Below, in pieces: positions 5,701 through 13,555 of a stretch of DNA of 15,887 nt. The stretch lies in assembly GCA_013153895.1 (NCBI GenBank), contig JAADDN010000152.1:1-15887 (forward strand), in the 5' to 3' direction. Below the pieces are notes generated by a model. The model saw nothing but the letters and a program-made list of their open reading frames with translations, made no database searches and was not told the origin of the DNA. Both the position numbers and the translations under genes were made by a program. This DNA is from Thermoproteota archaeon. GTDB lineage: Archaea; Thermoproteota; Thermoprotei; Thermoproteales; Thermocladiaceae. Numbering within the stretch: the stretch's first letter is position 1; each line of letters starts with the position of its first letter.

Positions 5701-8007
5701 GTGAGTGTTAGTGATAGGATGCTTAAGATAATTAAGGAGGTTTCTGCTGATCCTTTTCTTAGGGAGTTGGCTAGTGATTCTGCTCGAAGTATAGTGTACA
5801 TATATGTTGAGTATCCTGTTGAACCTGAGTATGGTCCTCCTATTGAGGAGGCTGATCTTCCTAGAGGTCTAGTGGAGCTCTTGAAGTCTAGAGGAATTGA
5901 AAGATTTCTCAAGTATCAGTGGGAAGCCTTCCAACATATAGTAAAGGGAGATGACGTAGTGATAGTATCAGGAACAGGTACAGGAAAGACAGAAGCCTTC
6001 ATACTTCCAGTAATAAGCATGTTAAGTAAAGAATCACCAGACAATAGGGGAATATGCATAATAATGTACCCTACTAAAGCATTAGCAAGAGATCAGTACG
6101 TACGTATAAGAGAGTACGTCTCTGCAGCAGATATGAGAGTTGAAGTATATGATGGAGATACTCCAGAGGAGGTGAGGAGAAGAATATATTCTGAGCCTCC
6201 TGAGATCCTGTTAACTAATCCAGACATGCTACATTACGCGTTAATGTATGTTGACAAGTTCAGAAGTATATTACCACGTGTGAAGTTCGTGGTATTAGAC
6301 GATTTTCACATGTATGAGGGAGTCTTTGGAACACATGTTCACTATGTTCTTAGAAGATTATCAAGATTCTGCGGAAAAGTACAGTATATTGCTACAAGCG
6401 CCACTATTGGGAATCCTGAGGAGTTTGCCTCATTAATGTTTAGAAGACCGTGTAAAGTTATTAGAGGAGTCTTAGGTAGGAGAGGAATAGTAAAACACCT
6501 CTTACTCAAGTCTAAGAGAACGAAGATTCAGGAAGCTGTAGAGCTAGTAAAGCTCTGTGTTAAAGCTGGTAAGAGAGGTATAGTGTTTGCTGATAGTCAT
6601 AGAGTTGTTGAATTAATTAAGAGATTATTAGATAAGTCTGGACTTAGAGATCTCACTGCTGTTCATAGAGCTGGTCTGAGACCTGAAGAGAGAGCAGAGA
6701 TTGAGGATAAGTTTAGGGAAGGTAAGTTAATGTTCATAATAGCTACACCAACATTAGAGATAGGTATCGATATAGGTAACATAGATGTAGCAATAATGGC
6801 TACAGTACCACCAAGCTATATAAGATATCTACAGCGTAGTGGTAGGGTAGGTAGGAGAGGACAGATATCATATGTGATGCAGATTCTTGGTAATGATCCA
6901 ATAAGCTCATATTTTGAGAACTATCCTGAAGAGTTTTATAATAGGTCTCCAGAGCCATTATATATTGATCCTAGAAACGTTGAGCTAGCTAGACTACATA
7001 TATTAGCAATGTGTGAAGACGCTCCTATAAAATTATCAGAGCTAGACGATTTTGAGTACTGTATTGCTATGAGTCTCGTAGAGGAAGGTCTAATGAGGAT
7101 AGTACATGACAAGTATCTGTACTTAACTGAGGAAGGTAGGAAGATTGTGAGAAGATTAAGAAGTCTTCGTGGAATGGGTGACAAGGTTGAGATATATCTC
7201 AAAGATGGTAAGAAGAAGATTGGTGAGAGAGAACTACCTATAGCTATTAGAGAACTATTTCCAGGAGCAATATATCTACATGGTGGAAGAGTGTACAAAG
7301 TCGTGAGTCTAGACATGGATTCGAGAAGAGCTTATGTTGTTAAAGTTCCTGAAGAAGAAGTTAATTATGTTACTGTAGCATTATACACATCTATACCACA
7401 TGTAGATAAGGTGATCGAGAGAGGAAGTGTGCTAGGAATACCTTATCACTATGTTGAGCTTACGATTGAGGAGAGAGTTGAAGGTTACATAGTCAAGGAT
7501 ATGTATAGTAGCAGGATAATTAGGGAGGAGTATCTTGATGAGGAGATATCGTACAAGTTTAAGACTAAGGGTCTCATACTTTACATGCCTCTGATAACGT
7601 TCTCAAAAATTGAGCCTCTAGATCATATAGAGAGAGCTAAAGCTTATCACGCTGTAGAACATGCTCTAATAATAGCATCTCAGATCAGTATTGGTGCTGG
7701 TCAGACAGATCTAGGTGGAATATCTTATCCTACAGGAGAGATAGTCATATATGATGGTCATCTAGGTGGCTCAGGATTATGTAGACAGCTTGCTAATAAG
7801 CTTAAGGAGACTATTGAGATAGCGTATAAGATTGTTAAGAACTGTAAATGTTATGATGGATGTCCAAAATGCATATACTCACCATACTGTGGTAATAATA
7901 ATAAGTATCTCTCACGTAGGAACGCGATCAAGGTTCTTGAACATGTGTTGAGAGGTGAGAGAACTGTTGAGCGTGAGCTTCCGATACATTCTAGAGGTTA
8001 CGTGTGA
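5701..8007 (+). CDS. DUF1998-type superfamily 2 helicase (MrfA/YprA/Hrq1/SftH-like)
   Basis: 768 residues. Two RecA-like domains are followed by a Cys-rich C-terminal DUF1998 region. Motifs in order: YQWEAF (Q-like, 72-77), Walker A SGTGTGKTE (90-98), Ia YPTKALARDQ, TNPDM (Ib), motif II VLDDFH (198-203), SAT in ATSATIGNP, motif V ATPTLEIGIDIG, motif VI QRSGRVGRRGQ, then GHLGGSGLCRQL and a four-Cys cluster with C717, C721, C724 and C730 (CYDGCPKCIYSPYC). Relatives unwind DNA 3'-5'; bacterial MrfA repairs mitomycin damage and eukaryotic Hrq1 acts in crosslink repair, so genome repair is the likely role. Motif II has Asp-Asp where DExH is usual. Start GTG 5701 is about 26 nt past a TATA element. 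Single-gene unit. Confidence 0.9.
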   Translation: MSVSDRMLKIIKEVSADPFLRELASDSARSIVYIYVEYPVEPEYGPPIEEADLPRGLVELLKSRGIERFLKYQWEAFQHIVKGDDVVIVSGTGTGKTEAFILPVISMLSKESPDNRGICIIMYPTKALARDQYVRIREYVSAADMRVEVYDGDTPEEVRRRIYSEPPEILLTNPDMLHYALMYVDKFRSILPRVKFVVLDDFHMYEGVFGTHVHYVLRRLSRFCGKVQYIATSATIGNPEEFASLMFRRPCKVIRGVLGRRGIVKHLLLKSKRTKIQEAVELVKLCVKAGKRGIVFADSHRVVELIKRLLDKSGLRDLTAVHRAGLRPEERAEIEDKFREGKLMFIIATPTLEIGIDIGNIDVAIMATVPPSYIRYLQRSGRVGRRGQISYVMQILGNDPISSYFENYPEEFYNRSPEPLYIDPRNVELARLHILAMCEDAPIKLSELDDFEYCIAMSLVEEGLMRIVHDKYLYLTEEGRKIVRRLRSLRGMGDKVEIYLKDGKKKIGERELPIAIRELFPGAIYLHGGRVYKVVSLDMDSRRAYVVKVPEEEVNYVTVALYTSIPHVDKVIERGSVLGIPYHYVELTIEERVEGYIVKDMYSSRIIREEYLDEEISYKFKTKGLILYMPLITFSKIEPLDHIERAKAYHAVEHALIIASQISIGAGQTDLGGISYPTGEIVIYDGHLGGSGLCRQLANKLKETIEIAYKIVKNCKCYDGCPKCIYSPYCGNNNKYLSRRNAIKVLEHVLRGERTVERELPIHSRGYV

Positions 8008-8059
8008 TCAGCCTGACGACCTTTCATCAGTTTTTATCAGTGGTCGACAGATTCATCAT
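8008..8059 (-). ncRNA. C/D-box guide sRNA
   Basis: On the minus strand the gap between the S24e and helicase genes reads as a near-canonical archaeal C/D RNA: C box ATGATGA (8059-8053), 12-nt guide ATCTGTCGACCA (8052-8041), D' box CTGA (8040-8037), 6-nt spacer TAAAAA, C' box CTGATGA (8030-8024, one mismatch), 12-nt guide AAGGTCGTCAGG (8023-8012), D box CTGA (8011-8008). Four boxes and two 12-nt guides in register are very unlikely by chance. By the N+5 rule the modified bases would be the C in target UGGUCGACAGAU and the A in target CCUGACGACCUU; I have not assigned these to an rRNA or tRNA position. It lies just downstream of S24e on the same strand with no clear TATA of its own, so it is probably processed from the S24e transcript. 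Confidence 0.85.
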
Positions 8060-8070
8060 GAGTATCTTAC

Positions 8071-8475
8071 TTACTTCTTTTTCTTCTTTTTCTGAGCCTT
8101 CTTCTGACGAATCTCCTCTCTTATCTTCTGAGCCTCTTCCTTAGGCATGTTTCTGAGCTGTATGTAGAGAGGCTCTATCTTCTTACCTATCTCAGGATTA
8201 TCGTAGACATGTACCTCGACCTTACTCTTACCCCATCCAAACTCCGTATATATGTGTCTAATGAATACTCTCTCAACATCTACTCCAAGCATCTCAGCGA
8301 TCTTCTGCCTCAGTTCTAATCTATTAGGTGTTGGTAGACCAACATGCCATACCTCAATTATGAGCTCTCTACGCCATAAGAGTGGGTTTCTCCTATCTTG
8401 AGCTATCTTCATCACTACTTTTCCTGGCTCTACACCCTCTGGAAGTATCTTAGCAAGATTCTCAGGAATTGACAT
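8071..8475 (-). CDS. rps24e: 30S ribosomal protein S24e
   Basis: 134 residues. The S24e core is recognised from KIAQDRRNPLLWRREL, PTPNRLELRQKIAEMLGVD, the VFIRHIYTEFGWGKSKVE strand with its conserved FG.G.SK motif, HVYD and KIEPLYI. The C-terminus is the usual basic tail, here ending in six Lys. It is a small-subunit component. An in-frame TTG at 8487 gives a longer frame, but a TATA element (8499-8506) is centred about 27 nt before ATG 8475 and only about 16 nt before the TTG, so the ATG is the likely leaderless start. It lies 46 nt after the Spt4 stop, and no S27ae gene follows it here. Confidence 0.93.
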   Translation of the reverse strand: MSIPENLAKILPEGVEPGKVVMKIAQDRRNPLLWRRELIIEVWHVGLPTPNRLELRQKIAEMLGVDVERVFIRHIYTEFGWGKSKVEVHVYDNPEIGKKIEPLYIQLRNMPKEEAQKIREEIRQKKAQKKKKKK

Positions 8476-8498
8476 CAGACCACTCAAGGAGGTGGAGT

Positions 8499-8506
8499 CT
8501 TAAAAG
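8499..8506 (-). promoter_or_regulatory. Internal TATA element for S24e
   Basis: CTTTTAAG on minus, centred about 27 nt before ATG 8475, in the 46-nt gap after the Spt4 gene. It supports a leaderless S24e transcript in addition to read-through from upstream. Confidence 0.5.
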
Positions 8507-8521
8507 TGTTTTGTCCTCGAG

Positions 8522-8752
8522 TTACGGTACATCTATGGCGTATATTCCCTTACGAGATATTCCTAAAGCCTTAGCTAGTGCTGATCTCTCTGGATCTATG
8601 ACAATTATGAGACCATACCACTCCTCTGAGAAGTCTGTACTACCACAGTATGGACACTTCTGCTCATTTTCTGGTATGACAGCTTTACAGTTTCTACATG
8701 CCTTATAGCCAGGTAATGCACGTTTTCTACCTCTTCTCCTAGTAGTAGACAT
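8522..8752 (-). CDS. spt4: Transcription elongation factor Spt4 (RpoE'')
   Basis: 76 residues. The zinc ribbon CRNC (C19, C22) and CPYCGS (C33, C36) is followed by SEEWYGLIIVIDPERSALAKALGI, the diagnostic Spt4 core. Spt4 pairs with Spt5/NusG and clamps RNA polymerase for processive elongation. A 16-residue Arg/Lys-rich N-terminal extension makes it slightly longer than many archaeal Spt4 proteins; ATG 8752 is the only good start in frame. It lies 27 nt downstream of Rpo7, as in many archaea. Confidence 0.95.
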   Translation of the reverse strand: MSTTRRRGRKRALPGYKACRNCKAVIPENEQKCPYCGSTDFSEEWYGLIIVIDPERSALAKALGISRKGIYAIDVP

Positions 8753-8779
8753 CGTATGCTAGTTCCTGTATGGAATATT

Positions 8780-9373
8780 TTACTGTTTTCCAGCTCCAGT
8801 CTTAGCAACCTTCTTACGCATTGCCTGTATGTCCTCCTCTATCCACTCTGGTTTTCCTAAGAATGGTTGTCTAGCTGTTAATCCAATTCTTACTCCTAGA
8901 CCTGTCGATGTTATTACATAACTTACACTTACTATCCTTACCCTAACTATATCGCCCTTACCGAGCTTTCTCTTAGTCTTCTCACCTATGAAGGTTCCAC
9001 TTGCCTTATCGTAGAGCACTATGTTATCGTTCATCATCTGAGTCTTATGTAATAATCCTCTCACAGGACCTATCCTCACGAACGCTCCATATTCTGTCGT
9101 CTCTACTACATCTCCCTCAACGATCTCGTTGTTAAGTGGTGTAAATACTAGTACTTTCAGTCTCACTTTATGGTATGTTGCTCCATCTCCAAACGTTATT
9201 ATTCCTTTCCTACTTACCTCTAACGATAATATCTTCACGAACACTCCAATATCTCTCTCAACTTTCCCCTCGTACCTAGCCTTCAATTGCTCGTATGCGA
9301 CCTTATCGAGAGGCTCTCCAAATCTTGATGGTGGTATTCTTACGTAGTCCTCAACTGTTATAATTCTCCACAA
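8780..9373 (-). CDS. rpo7: DNA-directed RNA polymerase subunit Rpo7 (E')
   Basis: 197 residues. The N-terminal tip domain (1-80) includes ITVEDYVRIPPSRFG. The S1 OB-fold (about 82-170) has VVETTEYGAFVRIGPVRGLLH. The tail is basic. Rpo7 with Rpo4 forms the polymerase stalk that contacts nascent RNA and helps initiation. The start is TTG 9373: the protein then begins MWRIITVEDYVRIPP, as in orthologues, and GGAG lies 7 nt upstream. A TATA-like ATATTATTAAAC overlaps the end of the PIN gene, about 38 nt upstream, so a local promoter is possible. Confidence 0.96.
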   Translation of the reverse strand: MWRIITVEDYVRIPPSRFGEPLDKVAYEQLKARYEGKVERDIGVFVKILSLEVSRKGIITFGDGATYHKVRLKVLVFTPLNNEIVEGDVVETTEYGAFVRIGPVRGLLHKTQMMNDNIVLYDKASGTFIGEKTKRKLGKGDIVRVRIVSVSYVITSTGLGVRIGLTARQPFLGKPEWIEEDIQAMRKKVAKTGAGKQ

Positions 9374-9380
9374 GGAGAAT

Positions 9381-9384
9381 CTCC
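9381..9384 (-). promoter_or_regulatory. Ribosome binding site supporting the TTG start of Rpo7
   Basis: GGAG on minus, 7 nt before TTG 9373. There is no ATG or GTG near the expected family N-terminus, so this site makes the TTG the credible start. Confidence 0.6.
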
Positions 9385-9416
9385 AACAGGTCTCTCATTA
9401 GACTTGTTTAATAATA

Positions 9417-9818
9417 TTACTCTACATCTCCAACAATCCTCCTCTTAGATTCAACGTAGTAGAGAATCTTACAGGAACCACAGCTCTCTAACCTCTTCTT
9501 AAGACCTATATCACAAGTAACGACATAATCAGCTACTCCACATGCACAGGCCGTGAATATGCATTCATCACAGTAGTTTTCTCTACATTTCATAACAGAC
9601 ATGTATTTCTTAGCTAGTTCTAGAGCTAACGATGCAGCTATTCGAGTTTTTCTCTCTCTTGATCTCGAGAGCTTCTCTAGCTCTCTCAGAGTTAAGTCAG
9701 GTACTGCTGCTATATGTGTTCCAACTATGTTTTTCACCATGTCTAATACTCTAACTTTCTCTCTCATCATTAGTATGAGGATGCTTGTATCATATATTAC
9801 TACAGGTATCTTACTCAT
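9417..9818 (-). CDS. PIN-domain RNase, Fcf1/Utp24-like (COG1412-type)
   Basis: 133 residues. PIN fold with the acidic residues VIYDTS (D10), LRELEKL (E46), a central acidic pair (D84, E85) and VVTCDIGLKKRL (D103), the last matching the Fcf1-type VVTxDxxLrxRL motif. Fcf1-like PIN proteins cleave pre-rRNA; the position between aIF2-gamma and Rpo7 is the usual archaeal location of this family and supports a role in ribosome biogenesis. Unusually, it carries eight Cys (78, 83, 86, 91, 93, 102, 113, 116), several placed around the active site. The ATG overlaps the aIF2-gamma stop by 8 nt (ATGAGTAA), so translation is probably coupled. Confidence 0.88.
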   Translation of the reverse strand: MSKIPVVIYDTSILILMMREKVRVLDMVKNIVGTHIAAVPDLTLRELEKLSRSRERKTRIAASLALELAKKYMSVMKCRENYCDECIFTACACGVADYVVTCDIGLKKRLESCGSCKILYYVESKRRIVGDVE

Positions 9819-11037
9819 ATGCTACTTTTCCACCTTTCAGGACTCCATAACCAACTATTCTCCACCTGTTCTCTACCTGCTTAGTTATTACCATTTTTGC
9901 ACCTTGTTCAGCACATACAGCTTTTCTTAACGTTATTATCGCTCTCTCCTTCTTCAACTCCTTCACCATTCCTAGGACCGTTGCTGCACCAACATTTATC
10001 ATCAGGACGTCACCCTTCTTAAGCTGATACTGCTTCTCTTGTCTAATAAGCTCATACTCTAGCTCCACCTCTGTCCAGACTGGTGGTAGCTGTCCGGGTA
10101 GTCCAACTACGCTACCTACTAGAGAGTCTGCCTTAGTTAATGCTGGATCTAGTTTTGTACCTATACCTACTAGTGCTCCTGGTCTTGCATAATCTACGAA
10201 CTCTGTACCTATCGATATCGATGTTATCCAGGTTCTTAATGGTACTAATTTTGCTCCTAGCTTAAGTCCCGGTCTGATCTCTATCTCATCTCCAACCTTT
10301 AACTCTCCTCGAACAACTACTCCTCCTAAGACACCTCCAACAAGTTTTTCTGGAGGTGTACCAGGTTTATTAACGTTAAAACTTCTCAGAACATGCATCA
10401 TCGGTGGACCAGTCTCTGTACGCTCCTTCTTTGGGAACCTCTCATGTATTAATGTTGCTACAGCATCAATATTTACCTTATGTAGAGCAGATACCGGAAC
10501 TACAGGAGCGTTCTCAGCCCAAGTACCTGCGAGGAACTTCCTGATCTGTCTATAGTTCTCTATAGCCTTCTCTTTAGGTACTAGATCTATCTTGTTCTGT
10601 ATAACTATCATCTCTCTGAGTCCCATTATTGTTGCAGCTAGAAAATGCTCCTCAGTCTGCGGTTGTGGACATGGCATTGATGCATCAATAATCATTAATG
10701 CTCCATCAACAAATCCAACTCCAGCAATCATTGTCGAGAGCAGGACCTCGTGACCAGGAACGTCAAGTATAGATATCTTCCTTATCAGCTTAGGCTCCGA
10801 ACCATCAGGACACTTACCATCTTTTAGTAATCCATCAGTTATGTACCTGAACTCACCACTAGGACACTCATAGATTCCTATTGTGACATATCCTAGCTTT
10901 ATGGTCATTGCTCTCTTAATCTCTTCACTATGTCTTGCAACCCATACTCCACTTAGAGCTTGTACGAGAGTAGTCTTACCATGATCTACGTGACCTAGTG
11001 TTGTCAGTATTGTGTCTGGATATATGAAGTTTCCCAT
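9811..11037 (-). CDS. Translation initiation factor aIF2 subunit gamma
   Basis: 408 residues from ATG 11037. GTPase motifs: G1 GHVDHGKT (15-22), switch 1 MTIKLGY, G3 DVPGHE (92-97), G4 NKID (148-151), G5 SALH (183-186). Domains II and III follow, with VNKPGT and the WRIVGYG C-terminus. It is the core of the aIF2 complex that carries initiator Met-tRNA to the 30S subunit. The longer frame begins at TTG 11091 inside the arcadin-4 gene, but that start touches its only SD-like GAGG with no spacing and gives a tail that the family lacks. ATG 11037 lies about 30 nt past a TATA element (11063-11071). The usual two CxxC zinc-knuckle motifs read CPSG and CPDG, keeping only one Cys each. Confidence 0.95.
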   Translation of the reverse strand: MGNFIYPDTILTTLGHVDHGKTTLVQALSGVWVARHSEEIKRAMTIKLGYVTIGIYECPSGEFRYITDGLLKDGKCPDGSEPKLIRKISILDVPGHEVLLSTMIAGVGFVDGALMIIDASMPCPQPQTEEHFLAATIMGLREMIVIQNKIDLVPKEKAIENYRQIRKFLAGTWAENAPVVPVSALHKVNIDAVATLIHERFPKKERTETGPPMMHVLRSFNVNKPGTPPEKLVGGVLGGVVVRGELKVGDEIEIRPGLKLGAKLVPLRTWITSISIGTEFVDYARPGALVGIGTKLDPALTKADSLVGSVVGLPGQLPPVWTEVELEYELIRQEKQYQLKKGDVLMINVGAATVLGMVKELKKERAIITLRKAVCAEQGAKMVITKQVENRWRIVGYGVLKGGKVAYE

Positions 11038-11062
11038 GCTCGTGTTTAAGGAGAGTGCACGA

Positions 11063-11071
11063 GTTAATAAG
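11063..11071 (-). promoter_or_regulatory. TATA element for aIF2-gamma inside the cluster
   Basis: CTTATTAAC on minus, centred about 30 nt before ATG 11037, next to the arcadin-4 stop. It suggests the translation/transcription genes can be started independently of the cytoskeleton genes. Confidence 0.45.
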
Positions 11072-11077
11072 GGTTCT

Positions 11078-13555
11078 CTACCTTCTTTCAACCTCTATTC
11101 TTCTCTGAGAACCTTCTCTAACGATCCTGACGAACGTTACTGGAATATCGTTTAGAGATGCTTCAGAGACAACCTGCTCAATGAACTCTCTACTCTGAGA
11201 TGTAACAATGAGCTGATGAACTAGTCCTTCTCTAACGAGACTAGTCACTAACTTAGCGAATGATGCTCTAATAGCTTCATCAACATATGGCATAGGTTCA
11301 TCCATTATCATGAAGCTCACATTGTGATTAGCAACCACATACACAGATAACATGAATGCTAGCGCTAACGTAAGTCTCTGACCATCACTCATACGAGATA
11401 TTGGTACTCTTCTCCCACCTCTAACACCATATAGAACATACTCGCTTACTATAGTTCCAAGTCTCTCCTTAATGTTTAACTCTATGCTAGCACCACTCAT
11501 ATCATTGTAAGGATACATTAATCTAAAGTACTGATCAACAAGTCCTCTAACTTTCTCAACCATGCGTTCTCTAAGCTCTGACTGAATCTTCTTTAACGCT
11601 CCTCTAATAGTATTCAACATGTTTAACAGCTTCTCTAACTTGTATACTCTTTCTCTAAGTTCATCAATAGTCTCTGTAGGTAGTGATGATAGAACTCTCT
11701 CTAAAGTTGATATCTCTATCGTTAACGTGTTTAACCTCTCTCGTACTTTATCAAGCATCTTATTTAGATTCTCAATATCGTTCTCAAGTCTTCTCAATGC
11801 CTCAAGATCTACTCCCGAATCCTTCAACTTCTTTTCAAGCTCCTTCTCCTCTCTTCTTAGTTCTTTCAACCTCTTTATCTTTCGTAGAATCGATATCTCT
11901 CTATCAATCTTATCTATCCTCTCCTTAATCTCGTCTATCAATGTCCTAATTATCTGAGCCTTCTTCTCTAAACTTCGCCTATTCTTATCAACAGTCTCAA
12001 GTTTTGATAAAACCTTACTATACATCTCTCTTAGAGTTTTCAAACGTGTGTAGAGCTCCTCATACTCTTCTACTAGAGGTTTAATAGCCTTGATCTTTGA
12101 TAACACGTTCTCGAGCTCCATTATTCTTTTCCTGATCTCCTCTATCTCTGCATTAGTGCGTTCACTACTCAACTTTGATAGTTTTTCCTCAATACTTTTC
12201 ATAGTATCCTCATCTATAGGTCTTCCACAGATTGGGCATGTCGATAAGCCTCTCCTCACTACTTCACGTAGCACATGTTCAACATGTAGTTCAAACTCCT
12301 CCATGCTCTGAAGCCTCTCTTTCAACTTTTCTAACTCTCTCTGAATCTGTTCAGGAGATCCATACTTAGATGTGAGAGATTGATACTCTCTGTATATATC
12401 TTCAAGCTCTCTCAATCTTCTCTCGAGACTTCTTATCTCTGTACTGAGCTTCTCTGCATCTACCTTAAGCTCCTCAGATAGATGAATAAGATTCTCAACT
12501 TCCTCATCAAACTTTGATAAACTATCCTCAAGTTTTCTAACAATCTCAAAGATCTTCATACTAGCCTCCTCAAGATTTTGAGAAGTTATTGATAGACGTG
12601 AAAGTTCTTCAGCTTCCTCAGTAAATAATAGTTCTTCAAGTTTGGATAATAGAATATTCTTTACAAGCTCTAACTCCACCTTTATACTAGTCTCAGACAC
12701 CTCAGGAGCATCCTTAAGCTCCTCCTCTAGAGCCTCTCTCTCAGCTCTAACACGAAGATACTTAACATAAGTTGATTCAAGATCAGCAAAACGTTCAAGA
12801 AGCTGCTTCCTCCTCTCTAACAGTTCTGTCAATTTATTAGATAGTTCTTGCTCAGTTTTCCTCAACTCTTCAAGCTCTCTCTTATACTCTTCCAACGCCT
12901 TCTTAGCATTCTGAACAGAACCATACTTCGATACTATTTCAGGTAGCTCCTTAAACGCTGATAATTTTCTCTTCTCTCTCTCAAGAATCTCCTCAAGCTT
13001 TCTTATTGGTATAGACTTATGAAGCTGCTCTATCATTTCTATTCCAAATAACCTGTCTATAACTAACGATCTCTTACTTGATGTACCATATACGAGACCT
13101 TCTAATACTCTATGTGTAACAAGCACGAATCTTGCAAAATCATCTTCATCTAGCTTGAGGAGCTCTATAACATGTTGTAGAACATCTTTAGGAGATGATG
13201 CAACTTTATTATTATCAACCCATAATTCTGCTAATGTTTCTCTTGCAGAATCTCCATGCTTTCTTAAGCATCTTAGAACTCTAATACGTTTACCTGTCTC
13301 TAGATCTTCTAAGGATAATTGAACTTTAGCTTCATTAGACTCCTCATTTACTAGATCTACAAGCTTAGCTATCCTCTCCTTTATCTCAAGCTGCTGACCG
13401 TAGAGTGCGTACTCTATTGCTTGTGCTATACTTGACTTTCCTGCACCTACTTCACCATATATGGCAACTACTCCCCTATCTAGGTCAAGTACATGTTTTC
13501 CTTTATATCCTCGAAAGTTTTCTAGAATTAATTGTTTAATTATGAACTTACTCAT
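11078..13555 (-). CDS. rkd-4: Arcadin-4-like Rad50/SMC-type coiled-coil ATPase with zinc hook
   Basis: 825 residues. The N-terminal ABC half has LILENFRGYKG and Walker A GEVGAGKSS (34-42). Two long Glu/Lys/Leu-rich heptad-like coiled coils (about 185-430 and 450-670) flank CPICGRP (C440, C443), a Rad50-type zinc hook almost exactly mid-protein. The C-terminal half has the signature SRMSDGQRLTLALAF (720-734), Walker B FMIMDEP (748-754) and VTSQS, where an ABC switch His is expected but Gln (787) is present. Arcadin-4 of the Pyrobaculum crenactin cluster is described as SMC/Rad50-like, and the position here fits. No Mre11 gene adjoins it, which argues against genuine Rad50. The start overlaps the arcadin-3 stop by 8 nt (ATGAGTAA). 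ABC-coiled-coil identity is certain; the arcadin-4 assignment rests on context. Confidence 0.85.
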   Translation of the reverse strand: MSKFIIKQLILENFRGYKGKHVLDLDRGVVAIYGEVGAGKSSIAQAIEYALYGQQLEIKERIAKLVDLVNEESNEAKVQLSLEDLETGKRIRVLRCLRKHGDSARETLAELWVDNNKVASSPKDVLQHVIELLKLDEDDFARFVLVTHRVLEGLVYGTSSKRSLVIDRLFGIEMIEQLHKSIPIRKLEEILEREKRKLSAFKELPEIVSKYGSVQNAKKALEEYKRELEELRKTEQELSNKLTELLERRKQLLERFADLESTYVKYLRVRAEREALEEELKDAPEVSETSIKVELELVKNILLSKLEELLFTEEAEELSRLSITSQNLEEASMKIFEIVRKLEDSLSKFDEEVENLIHLSEELKVDAEKLSTEIRSLERRLRELEDIYREYQSLTSKYGSPEQIQRELEKLKERLQSMEEFELHVEHVLREVVRRGLSTCPICGRPIDEDTMKSIEEKLSKLSSERTNAEIEEIRKRIMELENVLSKIKAIKPLVEEYEELYTRLKTLREMYSKVLSKLETVDKNRRSLEKKAQIIRTLIDEIKERIDKIDREISILRKIKRLKELRREEKELEKKLKDSGVDLEALRRLENDIENLNKMLDKVRERLNTLTIEISTLERVLSSLPTETIDELRERVYKLEKLLNMLNTIRGALKKIQSELRERMVEKVRGLVDQYFRLMYPYNDMSGASIELNIKERLGTIVSEYVLYGVRGGRRVPISRMSDGQRLTLALAFMLSVYVVANHNVSFMIMDEPMPYVDEAIRASFAKLVTSLVREGLVHQLIVTSQSREFIEQVVSEASLNDIPVTFVRIVREGSQRRIEVERR

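Noticed and set aside
8476..8487. TTG start of S24e, four codons upstream
   Set aside because: It lies too close to the TATA element to be in the transcript; ATG 8475 is at leaderless distance.
8605..8808. 67-residue minus-strand frame bridging the Rpo7 and Spt4 genes
   Set aside because: It overlaps two secure genes in another frame and shows no domain.
11038..11091. 18-residue extension of aIF2-gamma to TTG 11091
   Set aside because: Its SD-like GAGG abuts the TTG with no spacing, the tail is not family-like, and a TATA element lies between the two starts.
11619..12311. Several Ser/Phe/Leu-rich plus-strand frames inside the arcadin-4 gene
   Set aside because: They are antisense images of the Glu/Lys/Leu coiled coil; compositional artefacts.
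11078..13555. Calling the 825-residue ATPase true DNA-repair Rad50
   Set aside because: There is no Mre11, HerA or NurA neighbour, and it is translationally tied to crenactin-associated genes; Rad50-like arcadin-4 fits better.
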